In this document: in pieces, positions 17,907 to 26,807 of the stretch
Numbering within the stretch: position 1 is the first letter of the stretch
Layout: each line of letters begins with the position of its first letter
Assembly: GCA_016708955.1 (NCBI GenBank)
Contig: JADJES010000002.1
Location: 248,001-312,000 of the forward strand
Source of the DNA: Nitrosomonas sp.
Lineage (GTDB): Bacteria; Pseudomonadota; Gammaproteobacteria; Burkholderiales; Nitrosomonadaceae
Direction of reading: 5' to 3'
Length of the DNA stretch: 64,000 bases
Notes under the pieces: generated by a model
Database searches by the model: none
What the model was told of the DNA's origin: nothing
The model's input: the letters and a program-made list of their open reading frames with translations, nothing else
Translations under genes and position numbers: made by a program

Positions 17907-18952
17907 CCTGATTAGAAAGATTCTTCAGCCAAACCCGATTTTTTCTATTATAAGGCGCATACTGACCCAAACAAACCCATCAAAGAGAAACTGCCATGGC
18001 CATGAACCGTATCCAATTCCAAGCAGGCTTGTCCCTACCTGCATTCCTTGCACAGTTTGGCACAGATGAGCAATGTGCGGATGCATTGGAAGCATCCCGT
18101 TGGCCGCAAGGATTCAGCTGCCCAGGCTGCAACACCACGGATTACTACTTGCTTAAGGTAGGAAAACACAAGAACTTCCAATGCAAGTGCTGCCGGTTAC
18201 AGACATCTCTGATCGCAGGCACCTTGTTCCAAAGCACGCACTTGGCGCTAAGCATTTGGTTCTTGGCAATTTATCTGATCAGCCAAGCCAAGACCGGCTT
18301 GTCAGCACTCGACCTTAAGCGGCAGCTGGGCGTGAGTTACCCCACGGCTTGGCTGATTCAGCAGAAGCTGATGCAGGCGATGGTCGAACGGGATGCCAAG
18401 TATACGCTGAGTGGTAATGTCCAGGCGGATGACGCTTACCTTGGCGGAGAATTGGCTGGTGGCAAGGCAGGCCGGGGCTCCGAGAACAAGGTACCTTTTG
18501 TGGCGGCGATCTCGCTCAGCGCCGAAGGCCGTCCCCTGTATATTAAAATGGCACCGGTTCCTGGTTTTACGCGCAAAGCGGTTTTGACTGGGCTACCGCC
18601 GACCTCGCACCAGGTTGTATAGTCACTTCCGATGGATTGGGTTGTTTTGCCGGGGTTACTGATGCTGGCTGTCAGCACCGGGCAATCGTCGCGGACGGTC
18701 GCAAGCCTAAGGATTTGCCAGAATTCAACTGGATCAATACGGTTTTGGGCAACCTCAAACCAGCCTGGGTGGCGCTTATCATGCATTCGATTTCGCCAAA
18801 TACGGAACTCGTTACCTCGGTGCGTTTGTTTACCGTTTCAACCGACGCTTCCATCTTGAAGCGCTCCCTCTACGCCTGTTCGTCGCCGCAGCCACTACCG
18901 GGCCTCGCCCGGCACGTTGGCTTCGGCAAGCTGAGGAATCTTTCTAATCAGG
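17907..18952 (+). mobile_element. second IS1595-family element, decayed
   Basis: A 1046-base element. Its ends carry inverted repeats (CCTGATTAGAAAGATTC near 17907 and the inverse ending at 18952), and TAAATCTT is duplicated directly outside, at 17899-17906 and 18953-18960. The transposase gene inside has two frameshifts, so the element cannot move by itself. Sequence and ends differ from the 15935 element, so it is another IS of the same family. Confidence 0.9.
17996..18947 (+). pseudogene. IS1595-family transposase with two frameshifts
   Basis: The frame from 17996 encodes a zinc ribbon (CPGCNTTDYY and CKCC), then the catalytic region with QADDAYLGGE. An extra base near 18579 shifts the frame (GFDWATADLAPGC reads on in the next frame, with TSDG), and a lost base in an A-run near 18758 shifts it again to a frame reaching the stop at 18945-18947 (contains HAFDFAKYGTRYL). 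The original protein would have been about 316 residues. Confidence 0.9.
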
Positions 18953-18962
18953 TAAATCTTTG

Positions 18963-19277
18963 TTACTTGAGTAAAGGGTCAATGGTATGGGGGCCAGTAA
19001 TCTTCCCGATATTTACCCAAACAAGATAGGCAACCCACCTCTTGCCGTCGCTCGTACAATAAATTAAATATTCGCCTTTATTTTTGCTGCTTTCTCTATA
19101 TTTGTATTCACCGCAACCTCTTATCTGCTGCGATGCAAGTGCCTTAGTAATACCGATATTGAAGTCTTCTTGCCATGGTCCCGGATAACGTTCAGCTAAA
19201 GATATATTCTGCGATTGTCCGGAGCTTGAAATTACAAGGATAATAGTTACAAGAAGCACGTATAGGGATAATTTCAT
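18963..19277 (-). CDS. secreted protein of unknown function
   Basis: From the ATG at 19277 it encodes 104 residues with a clear signal peptide (1-23, MKLSLYVLL... ending in Ser/Gly/Gln) and a small soluble domain with two cysteines (in RGCGEYKYR and YCTSDGKRW) that may form a disulphide. The last strands are aromatic (VAYLVWVNIG). No family is recognised. Its stop is two bases from the target duplication of the adjacent IS, so the IS may have removed or replaced its original C-terminal end or terminator. Confidence 0.65.
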   Translation of the reverse strand: MKLSLYVLLVTIILVISSSGQSQNISLAERYPGPWQEDFNIGITKALASQQIRGCGEYKYRESSKNKGEYLIYCTSDGKRWVAYLVWVNIGKITGPHTIDPLLK

Positions 19278-19667
19278 GTTGATTCCCAAAATCACTATAT
19301 AGATAACACATAGATTGAGGTAAGGAACAGAACTCAATCTCAAATGGCTCATGTACAACACGGTAGATTGGGGAAACCTGAAAATCTCAACATTACACTC
19401 TCAGCATTAATTGTTGGGGTTCGTCAAACTCCCTCCAGCCTACGGGGCTGGGGTTATTTAATCCTTACGTTCAGTCACTTCCAGCAAATGATAACCAAAC
19501 TGCGTTTTAACCGGACCTTGCACTTCACCCACTGGTGCACTAAAAACGACGGTATCAAATTCCTTCACCATTTGTCCACGGCCAAACTCACCCAAGTCGC
19601 CGCCTTGTTTGCCGGATGGGCATAACGAATGTTGTTGTGCCAAGTCGCCGAATTCTGCGCCATTTTC

Positions 19668-21015
19668 GGTTCATCCGGCAAGTGCGTACTTTTGGGTTTA
19701 ACCGACAAGGACATAATTGGTTTCATGCAGCGCCATAATTTTGAGTTTAAAGAACTCGACATCTCTGAAACCATAGGCCATTTTGTGCAAAGTTTTTATC
19801 TTGTTGTTGGTACCTTCCAACGGCCCGGTTGATAAACCATTAAAATCGAAATAAGCCAGGATACCTGAGCGGTGTGCTGCAATAGTTTTAGAGAATTGCT
19901 TGAGCATGTTGACATCCGAAGCAGCGGCTTTTTTACCCATTCATCCAATGCATTTTGAGCTGAGAGTTTATCCGGTTGATGCCAGATATTGCGTAACTCT
20001 TCTTTCATGTAATAGGCCGTTGCCAAGGGCTCATTGAGCTTTAATGCTTCGTCCAGACGTTGACGTTCATTGCGCTTGTCATCCAGGTTGTCAGGGTTCT
20101 TCAGCAACAGCCAGCGAATGCCCTTCAAAACGGGTTTGCCCAACCCATTTTCTGCTTCTCGTTGCAGATCACGACGCAGTTTTGTCAACTTTTCGTTGAA
20201 CAGCTTAATAATATGGAAGTGATCGAACACTAGCGTTGCATCTGGGATATTAGCCCGCACCGCACTGATGTATGCTGGCCCCATGTCGGTCGCAACCGCT
20301 TCAATCCGTGCACCCGATCGTTTCAAACGCTTCCAAAACGGAATCAGTGCATCGGCACCTTTCCCATTGCCAACAAAAATCACTGCCCCACGTTGAAGAT
20401 CCAGAACTATCGTTAAATAACCCAGCTTGCCTTGGTATATTTCATCCAGCGCAATGCGTTTTATCTTGGCCAATTTCGGCAACCGATAACGTTTATTCAG
20501 ATTGTCCTTCTGTATTCCTTAACCAGATCCCAGCTCACTCCAAGATGGCGTGCTACTGCCTGGATGGTCATGTGCCTAGAGAGATCCAAAACCAATCTTT
20601 CGAAAGAACGTGTATAGCGCTTGTGCTCATCAGCAAACTGTATCTTTACCTGACGAACTGCTTGGCATCGGGTGCATTCTACCCGCTGAACTGGAAGGTC
20701 GATATAGACTGCTTTTTGACCTACCGGTACTGTCCTGAAGCGTCTAACCAACTTTCCCCGGCAATGTATCTCGCGGCTTTTACATACCGGACATCTCAAT
20801 CGCCAATGATCCGCTTGTATTGCAACAACTATGACACCCGCAATAAAACAAGTGCTTTGATAAAAATAACCAACTATACCAAAGGCGTGATACAGCAAAC
20901 TGGTCGACATGTTGAAAAAACCTCTTCGTTGAAAATCAGAGATAATTTCAACCTTTAATTCACTTTATTTCAACATGCATTTCTGACTAACAAGTACGCA
21001 CTTGCCGGATGAACC
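19668..21015 (-). mobile_element. ISL3-family insertion sequence, decayed
   Basis: A 1348-base element with perfect 24-base terminal inverted repeats beginning GGTTCATCCGGCAAGTGCGT and an 8-base target duplication. Its transposase gene is frameshifted, so it is now non-autonomous. The perfect ends and exact duplication suggest that insertion is not very old, or that the ends are kept by a helper copy. Confidence 0.92.
19698..20910 (-). pseudogene. ISL3-family transposase, frameshifted
   Basis: Three overlapping frames make one transposase. The N-terminal zinc ribbon and helix-turn-helix part (20910-20497; CPVCKSREIHCRG, CTRC) ends at KEYRRT; the catalytic part (20482-about 19930) has LDEIYQGK, ATDMGPAY and DHFHIIKL; the C-terminus (19925-19698) has the family motif GPLEGTNNKIKTLHKMAYGF. 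Frameshifts lie near 20515 and 19930. The domain order and motifs are those of the DDE_Tnp_ISL3 family. Confidence 0.9.
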
Positions 21016-21095
21016 CCATTTTCAATTTCCGCTTTCAGGTTGTTACATTGTTCTTCGGTTTTTACCAAAATGTGACGTGCGCTAGCTTTTGCCAT

Positions 21096-21382
21096 AAGAT
21101 TTCTCCTGTATTTTTAGAAGTGCTTAAAATTAATTTTTGTTACGTGGTACATTTAAGCATAAATTGGCATGCTTAATAAAGCATGGTTCGATTTATTATG
21201 GAGTCACTGAATTACTGTTCATTCGAGTGTAGCGAGAAATCTGTATTGTTGGTTTATTAAGATTTTCACTATGTACAGAACGATCAATGCGAGTAGTTCG
21301 GTAGCTCTCTCAGCGATAATCCCGGTTACAGAGGTTTCGATGAATTTAAGAACTATTGCAATATTCTGTGGTGTCAGTGCAG
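21096..21382. other. intergenic region with a half-copy of a dispersed repeat
   Basis: This divergent region between ppiC (leftward) and the ABC operon (rightward) must hold both promoters. At about 21218-21243 it carries TTCATTCGAGTGTAGCGAGAAATCTGT, here described by its ends TTCATTCGAG and GCGAGAAATCT, which matches one arm of the palindromic repeat at 61409-61476. Confidence 0.45.
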
Positions 21383-22048
21383 ATGCTTGAATTAATTAAT
21401 GTGAATAAGGCCTACGCCGAGGGGCGGAAGGTGCTGACCCATTTAACGTATGCCCTGAAAGCTGGCGATTATGTGGCCATCATGGGTGATTCGGGTGTGG
21501 GCAAATCGACGCTGCTGAATCTGATTGCCGGGTTGGATACGCCGGATTCAGGAGAGATCCGCATAAACAGCGTGGCCATTTCATCGCTGGATGATGATGC
21601 CGCCACACAATTGCGGCGTGAGCAGTTTGGTTTCATCTTTCAAGCATTTCATGTATTGCCGCATCTGACCTTGGCGCAGAATATTGCCTTGCCTTTATTG
21701 CTGAATGGCGCGCCAACGGATCGTGTGGAACAGATGCTGGCTGATGTGGGGTTGCGCGACCGCGGGCATCATTTTCCGCGTCAGTTATCCGGCGGTGAGT
21801 TGCAGCGCGTTGCGATTGCGCGGGCGTTAATACACCGGCCTAAATTGGTGCTGGCGGATGAACCGACGGGTAATCTCGATCCGGATACGGCGCGCGAGAT
21901 TCTCCAGTTAATGCGCACGGAAATCAAAACCAATGGCGCTACGGGCATTCTCGTGACGCATTCGCATGCTGCGGCTGCAACGGCGGATTTTGTGTTGAAT
22001 TTGACCAAGGATGGGCTGCATCCGGCGAAATTAGAGCGCAGCGAATGA
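21383..22048 (+). CDS. ABC transporter ATPase of LolD/YbbA type
   Basis: Encodes 221 residues from the ATG at 21383. Walker A GDSGVGKST, Q-loop FIFQAFHVL, signature LSGGELQRVAIARAL, Walker B LVLADEPTGNLD and the H-loop THSH are all intact; these are typical of the MacB/LolD/FtsE branch that powers mechanotransmission rather than membrane transport. Its stop overlaps the permease ATG by four bases. With the two following genes it matches the AttE-AttG-AttH arrangement. No strong Shine-Dalgarno is seen and the frame is open a little upstream. Confidence 0.92.
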   Translation: MLELINVNKAYAEGRKVLTHLTYALKAGDYVAIMGDSGVGKSTLLNLIAGLDTPDSGEIRINSVAISSLDDDAATQLRREQFGFIFQAFHVLPHLTLAQNIALPLLLNGAPTDRVEQMLADVGLRDRGHHFPRQLSGGELQRVAIARALIHRPKLVLADEPTGNLDPDTAREILQLMRTEIKTNGATGILVTHSHAAAATADFVLNLTKDGLHPAKLERSE

Positions 22049-24594
22049 GTTCGGCATCGTTATCCCGCTGGCTGTTATTCGGTGAATGGCGTGCACATTT
22101 TGTACAAATGATCGTGGCTCTAATCGCCATCGCCATCGGCGTTGCCATGGCGTTTTCAATTCATTTGATCAATACGGCGGCTTTTAATGAGTTTTCTGCG
22201 GCCAGTAAGAGCCTTTCCGGGCAGTCGGATTTGCAGGTATATGGCCGGAAAGCATTTTTTGATGAATCGCTTTATCCCTTGCTGGCCAATACTGAAGGCG
22301 TGGCGTTAGCGAATCCGGTTTTGGAATTGGATGTGGTGGTGCCGGGTAAACTGCAAAACAGAAATGATCACAAACTGAAAATCATCGGTATTGATATGTT
22401 CCGGGCGGTGCATATTTCTCCGGATTTGCTGGGATTGACTGAGGAAGGAAAAACGCTGGATCGGCTTGCGGATGATGCTATTTTTTTGTCGCCAGCCGCG
22501 ATGGAATGGTTGCAAGTGAAGCAAGGCGATTCGCTATCCTTAAATGTGGGATTGCAGACCATTACCTTGCGCGTGGCAGGCGGTTTGGTGCGGGCGCGGG
22601 CAGGGCAACGTATTGCGGTGATGGATATTGGTGTGGCGCAGTGGCATTTCCAGCAGCTTGGTTTATTGTCACGGGTCGAGTTGAAACTAAAGAATGGTGT
22701 CAATCATGCAGCGTTTAAAGTCAAACTGACTGACGAACTGGGCGAATCGTATCGGGTTACTGAAGCAATCGATCAGGAAAAGCGGATTGCCAATATGTCG
22801 CGCGCATATCGAGTCAACTTGAACATGCTGGCGCTGGTGGCGCTGTTTACCGGTACGTTCCTGGTGTTTTCCACGCAGGTGCTCTCAGTCATCCGGAGGC
22901 GCCAGCAATTTGCGTTGTTGCGTGTCCTGGGCTTTACACGGCAGCAACTGTTGCAGCAAATCATTACCGAAGGAGCGATCCTCGGGGTGATCGGTTCGCT
23001 GCTGGGATTGGGCTTAGGGTATGCCATCGCCGCCACGGCGATTCAGTTACTGGGCGGAGATTTGGGCACTAACTTTTTTCCAGGTGTCAAGCCCAGCATT
23101 TATTTTGATCCAATGGCTGCAGTGATATTTTTTTTGGTTGGGCTCATTGTGACGATGTTGGGGAGTATCGCACCGGCATTAGAGGCAGCGCGTGCTAAGC
23201 CTGCGCTGGCATTGCGCTCCGGCAGTGAGGATGTGGCCATGGCAAAATTCTCACCGCCTTGGTTTGCTGTGATTTGCTTATCGGTCGCTTTGCTATTCAC
23301 GCAACTGCCGCCCATTTTTGAATTGCCGGTATTCGGCTATTTGGCCATTGCATTGCTGTTGATCGGTGGCATTGCGTTGATGCCGCGTTTGGCGGCATGG
23401 GCTTTTTCGGGACTGCTGACCCTATTGCAGCGTTACCGGCTAAGCACTGTTCTTACCTTGGTTCTGGCGCGTTTAGCGAATGCGCCTAACCAGGCTGCTA
23501 TCGCGCTGGGCGGAATATTGGCCAGTTTTAGTCTGATGGTGGCAATGGCGATTATGGTGACGAGTTTCCGTGTATCGATCGATGATTGGTTGGGGCATGT
23601 GTTACCGGCCGATTTATATGTGCGTGCTGCGGCAAGTGGTGATCAAGGCGGTTTTCAACTCGATACACAAAAGACGATAGCTGAGCTACCCGGTTTTGAT
23701 CGAGTGGATTTTTTCCGTACGCAACAAGTATCACTCGATGTGAACCGGCCGGAAATCACCTTGTTTGCTCGGCCTGTGGATAGAACCGATGCGCGGAATA
23801 CGCTGCCGTTGACTGATGATAGGATTGCATCGGGGGCGCTGCCCGAGAATGTAATGCCGATCTGGGTGTCGGAAGCGATGGTTGATTTATATGGTTATCG
23901 GGTAGGGGAAAAAGTGAGATTGCCAGTCGGCGCAACGTCCAGTGAATTTCTGATTGCCGGTGTGTGGCGTGATTATGGCCGTCAATTTGGCGCAGTGCAG
24001 ATGCAACTGGCGGATTATCAGAGATTAACAGGGGATTTGACTGTCAATACGGTCGCTTTGTGGTTGCAAGCTGGGATGACGGCGGATGCAGCCATTGCGA
24101 ATTTACGGCAATTGCCGTTTGGCGCTGCGCTGGAGATATCCCGGTCGAGTGATATGCGCGCATTAAGCTTGGAAATCTTTGACCGGAGCTTTGCGGTGAC
24201 TTATTTACTGGAAATGGTGGCAGTCGTGATTGGATTATTGGGCGTGGCGGCCAGTTTCTCAGCGCAAACATTGGCGCGTGCCAAAGAATTCGGTATGTTG
24301 CGGCATATTGGTGTTATGCGGCGGCAGATTTTTTCGATGCTGGCTGCGGAAGGTGGTTTGTTAACGCTGCTTGGGATTGTGCTGGGCTTTGTGTTGGGTT
24401 GGAGTATCAGCCTGATTCTGGTATTTATTGTGAATCCGCAATCCTTTCATTGGACTATGCAACTGCATTTGCCTTGGGGCTGGTTGACGATGATCGCCGG
24501 GATTATGCTGGTTTCAGCGGCATTGACAGCATTGCTGGCCGGGCGTCAGGCTGTATCCGGTAATGTGATACGTGCGGTGCGGGAGGATTGGTAA
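22045..24594 (+). CDS. FtsX-like permease of the YbbP/AttFG type
   Basis: An 849-residue membrane protein. A first helix (about 18-40) is followed by a large periplasmic domain, three helices (about 258-390 region), a further helix block (400-500), a second periplasmic domain and a final three-helix FtsX domain (about 720-840). This duplicated two-module form is typical of YbbP and of fused AttFG permeases. The partner ATPase overlaps upstream, and the lipocalin-like gene overlaps by one base downstream, so the three are translationally coupled and likely form one export machine for a lipid or lipoprotein. Confidence 0.9.
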   Translation: MSSASLSRWLLFGEWRAHFVQMIVALIAIAIGVAMAFSIHLINTAAFNEFSAASKSLSGQSDLQVYGRKAFFDESLYPLLANTEGVALANPVLELDVVVPGKLQNRNDHKLKIIGIDMFRAVHISPDLLGLTEEGKTLDRLADDAIFLSPAAMEWLQVKQGDSLSLNVGLQTITLRVAGGLVRARAGQRIAVMDIGVAQWHFQQLGLLSRVELKLKNGVNHAAFKVKLTDELGESYRVTEAIDQEKRIANMSRAYRVNLNMLALVALFTGTFLVFSTQVLSVIRRRQQFALLRVLGFTRQQLLQQIITEGAILGVIGSLLGLGLGYAIAATAIQLLGGDLGTNFFPGVKPSIYFDPMAAVIFFLVGLIVTMLGSIAPALEAARAKPALALRSGSEDVAMAKFSPPWFAVICLSVALLFTQLPPIFELPVFGYLAIALLLIGGIALMPRLAAWAFSGLLTLLQRYRLSTVLTLVLARLANAPNQAAIALGGILASFSLMVAMAIMVTSFRVSIDDWLGHVLPADLYVRAAASGDQGGFQLDTQKTIAELPGFDRVDFFRTQQVSLDVNRPEITLFARPVDRTDARNTLPLTDDRIASGALPENVMPIWVSEAMVDLYGYRVGEKVRLPVGATSSEFLIAGVWRDYGRQFGAVQMQLADYQRLTGDLTVNTVALWLQAGMTADAAIANLRQLPFGAALEISRSSDMRALSLEIFDRSFAVTYLLEMVAVVIGLLGVAASFSAQTLARAKEFGMLRHIGVMRRQIFSMLAAEGGLLTLLGIVLGFVLGWSISLILVFIVNPQSFHWTMQLHLPWGWLTMIAGIMLVSAALTALLAGRQAVSGNVIRAVREDW

Positions 24595-25703
24595 TGGCGG
24601 AGAATAAAAATACCGGCAGGCATTATTTCTTACGTTTTATCAGTATGATTTTGCTGATTTTAAGTTTGGTCGCAGCAGAGACGATCGCTGAATCTTCCCG
24701 GCTGCTGCCGGTCGTGCCCGGCTATAAACTGACTTTTCCACATGATTACGGCGCGCACCAGGATTTTCGTCTTGAGTGGTGGTATATCACCGGCTGGCTG
24801 GAAACTGAGGATAAGAAACCATTGGGCTTTCAGGTTACCTTTTTTCGTTATGCGACTGGCCATAATCATGACAATCCAAGCCGCTTTGCAGCGAAATATT
24901 TAATCATCGCGCATCTGGCATTATCCGATCCCGCAGTGGGTAAGCTAATGCATACCGAGAAGTCTGCACGTGAAGGTTTTGATCTGGCTTATGCCAGACC
25001 AGGCAATACCGATGTGAAGCTGGATGATTGGACCCTGGTGCGTGAGGAGGATGGACGTTATCAGGTGGATATGCGAACCGGTGATTTTGGCTTGCGATTA
25101 TCATTGTCGCCGACACAAATGCTGATGCTGCAAGATCAAAACGGTTTTTCCCGCAAAGGTCCGAAGCCAGAGCAAGCAAGTTATTACTACAGCGAACCGC
25201 ATTTAAGTGTAACCGGTACGGTTTTTCGTCAAAATAAGCCGGTTACAGTCAGCGGCCGTGCCTGGCTTGATCACGAATGGTCGACTGCTTATCTGGATCC
25301 GGAGGCTGACGGTTGGGATTGGGTCGGTGCCAATCTGGATGACGGATCATCCTTGATGGCTTTTCAAATACGTAAGAAGAATGGTGGAAAGGTTTGGGCC
25401 TATGCTGCATTGCGTGATGTATCGGGCGATGTTAAATTTTTTAATCCGGAACAAGTGGAATTTACCCCTATTCGCACCTGGCAATCACCGCATACCGAGG
25501 CGCTTTATCCTGTCGCGATGCATATTCGCACCGGTGAGATTGAATGGCAGCTTACGCCACTGCTGGATGATCAGGAACTCGATTCACGCCAATCTACCGG
25601 ATCGGTATACTGGGAAGGTGCAGTGACACTGACCAGAGATAATCAACCTGCTGGGCGTGGCTATCTTGAACTAACGGGTTATGTGAAGCCTTTAGCATTA
25701 TGA
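24594..25703 (+). CDS. AttH/CrtC-like lipocalin-fold secreted protein
   Basis: Encodes 369 residues from the ATG at 24594 (GGGAGGA upstream). A signal peptide (about 1-33) precedes two lipocalin-like domains with the family motifs DFRLEWWYITGWL, FQVTFFR and AWLDHEWS. The family contains carotenoid 1,2-hydratase (CrtC) and AttH; no carotenoid genes are near, and the coupling to an ABC export pair points to the AttH role, an extracytoplasmic partner that probably binds or releases a hydrophobic substrate. The substrate is unknown. Confidence 0.9.
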   Translation: MAENKNTGRHYFLRFISMILLILSLVAAETIAESSRLLPVVPGYKLTFPHDYGAHQDFRLEWWYITGWLETEDKKPLGFQVTFFRYATGHNHDNPSRFAAKYLIIAHLALSDPAVGKLMHTEKSAREGFDLAYARPGNTDVKLDDWTLVREEDGRYQVDMRTGDFGLRLSLSPTQMLMLQDQNGFSRKGPKPEQASYYYSEPHLSVTGTVFRQNKPVTVSGRAWLDHEWSTAYLDPEADGWDWVGANLDDGSSLMAFQIRKKNGGKVWAYAALRDVSGDVKFFNPEQVEFTPIRTWQSPHTEALYPVAMHIRTGEIEWQLTPLLDDQELDSRQSTGSVYWEGAVTLTRDNQPAGRGYLELTGYVKPLAL

Positions 25704-26088
25704 ATGTTATTTTCATCCATGATGATTCGGAATCAATGGCATGAATATGTCTTTGAGAAGACGATAAGCAAGACAAGCTAAGGGTTTTTGTGAAAAAATG
25801 TTTCCGGATTGAGTGGGTTTTTACAGTAAATAGAAGGGCTGCTTAATTTCAATACTTTCATTGTTGTTAAATGTGAGTTAGAATTTGTCACCGCAATAAT
25901 CAAGCGAAGCGAGATGATTGCGAAGCAAATACTCGGTTCCATCAATTTAGGATCACTGTATAGTGAATCTTGGGAGCGGAGATAAAGTTTCACGATCACA
26001 AAATTTTGTGATCGTGTAAGCAGGGAGGTCGATTATTTGTCGACTTTAATTCTTAATCAAAGAAATACCTTAAACAAGGAGATTAGTT
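25704..26088. other. intergenic region with palindromes
   Basis: No large gene is present. A hairpin-forming repeat (GCAATAATC near 25893 facing GATGATTGC near 25913) and the perfect palindrome at 25991-26016 are the visible structures, followed by the leader of the 35-residue gene. Confidence 0.5.
25991..26016. promoter_or_regulatory. perfect 26-bp palindrome, candidate operator
   Basis: CACGATCACAAAA at 25991-26003 is followed without spacer by its exact inverse TTTTGTGATCGTG at 26004-26016. It contains two GATC sites and TCACA-N6-TGTGA, the reverse of the CRP half-site order. No T-run follows, which argues against a terminator. It ends 72 bases before the small gene at 26089, a plausible distance for promoter control. 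Confidence 0.55.
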
Positions 26089-26196
26089 ATGGGCGAAATC
26101 AACAGAAGAGAAACAGATGCACAAGTTCTAAGATTGTTCTTCATTTCAACAGCAGCTTTCATCGTTATTGGAGCAATTGTTTACGGCGTTTTCTAG
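26089..26196 (+). CDS. 35-residue single-span membrane peptide
   Basis: The ATG at 26089 is preceded by ACAAGGAGATTAGTT, a strong ribosome-binding site. The peptide starts MGEINRRETDAQ (polar, charged), followed by a hydrophobic helix from about residue 15 to 35 that runs to the stop, so it should insert with its charged end in the cytoplasm. Its size resembles small subunits or regulators of membrane complexes. No family is recognised. It stands alone, with a perfect palindrome upstream, between an ABC operon and the copZ-copA pair. Confidence 0.65.
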   Translation: MGEINRRETDAQVLRLFFISTAAFIVIGAIVYGVF

Positions 26197-26567
26197 ACTG
26201 AATAAATTTTATTGATGTCCTTAGTGGCTTAAGTTTTGCTAGTAATTGGTTTTTTAGCGCTATCAAAACTTTTTCAATCACTACAGTGTAAGTGGTAGAC
26301 AGGACAGAGTCAGTCAAATGCTTCCAAAAACAGGAACCATAAATGCCCTCTATCGGATAAGTAATATCCGATAGAGGGCATTCTACATCTAAAGGCATGT
26401 CAACAATATTGATGTGCAATTCTTACTCAAACATCATTACGTTCTGCTAGAAAGCTCATGTAATTGAGCCGTTCTGTTCAAAGCAAACTAAATATGCGCC
26501 ATCCGATTGTGGAATCTTTTTCATAGATAATACTGAATTGATTTAAGGTATGGGTAAGTGACTTCAG
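26197..26567. other. intergenic region between convergent genes, with hairpin
   Basis: No supported gene. It separates the small membrane peptide gene from the end of copZ and contains the long hairpin at 26342-26382. Confidence 0.5.
26342..26382. repeat. 18-bp-stem hairpin in a convergent intergenic region
   Basis: AATGCCCTCTATCGGATA (26342-26359) pairs perfectly with 26365-26382 around a five-base loop. There is no T-run on either side, so it is either a bidirectional terminator of unusual type, an RNA-stabilising structure or a mobile palindromic repeat. Confidence 0.6.
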
Positions 26568-26777
26568 TTAATCGATCACTTCGAACCCTGCATCAAAAAT
26601 GGATTCTTTAAGCAGATTAATATTGGTATTAGCGGGATCGTACTGAACAATCGCTTGGGCGGGGTCGAGAGTAACTTCTGTCTGGATTACACCGGGCAGA
26701 TTCTTTAGGACGGTTTTGATGCTATTGACGCAACCCATGCAGGTCATGCCCTTTATTTTGATGGTCGTGGTTTGCAT
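26568..26777 (-). CDS. copZ: copper chaperone CopZ-like HMA protein
   Basis: Encodes 69 residues: a single heavy-metal-associated domain with GMTCMGC (Cys 13 and Cys 16), the Cu(I)-binding loop, and a beta-alpha-beta-beta-alpha-beta pattern. CopZ proteins deliver Cu(I) in the cytoplasm to the export ATPase. It lies 30 bases downstream of copA on the same strand, which supports the pairing. No CueR-type regulator gene was seen nearby. Confidence 0.92.
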   Translation of the reverse strand: MQTTTIKIKGMTCMGCVNSIKTVLKNLPGVIQTEVTLDPAQAIVQYDPANTNINLLKESIFDAGFEVID

Positions 26778-26807
26778 GATAATGGCATATTTCCTTTAAA
26801 TAATTTT

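Larger units (their letters stand above)
19660..21023 (+). repeat. 8-bp target duplication flanking the ISL3 element
   Basis: CCATTTTC lies directly outside both ends, at 19660-19667 and 21016-21023, as expected of ISL3-family insertion. Confidence 0.9.
19458..21095 (-). pseudogene. ppiC: ppiC parvulin-type prolyl isomerase split by an ISL3 element
   Basis: The N-terminus (MAKASARHILVKTEEQC) is at 21095-21016 behind AGGAG, and the C-terminus (ENGAEFGDLAQQHSLCPSGK, then GGDLGEFG and a final LEVTERKD) is at 19667-19458. Deleting the ISL3 element and one copy of its 8-base duplication restores a 93-residue frame, the normal size of cytoplasmic single-domain PpiC, which catalyses cis-trans isomerisation before proline. 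As it stands the gene is disrupted. Confidence 0.93.

Noticed and set aside
25991..26016. palindrome read as a CRP site or as a terminator
   Set aside because: The half-sites are in the opposite order to the CRP consensus and no T-run follows.
26165..26419. 84-residue minus-strand frame in the copZ-side intergenic region
   Set aside because: It is created largely by the long hairpin and overlaps the small membrane peptide gene antisense.
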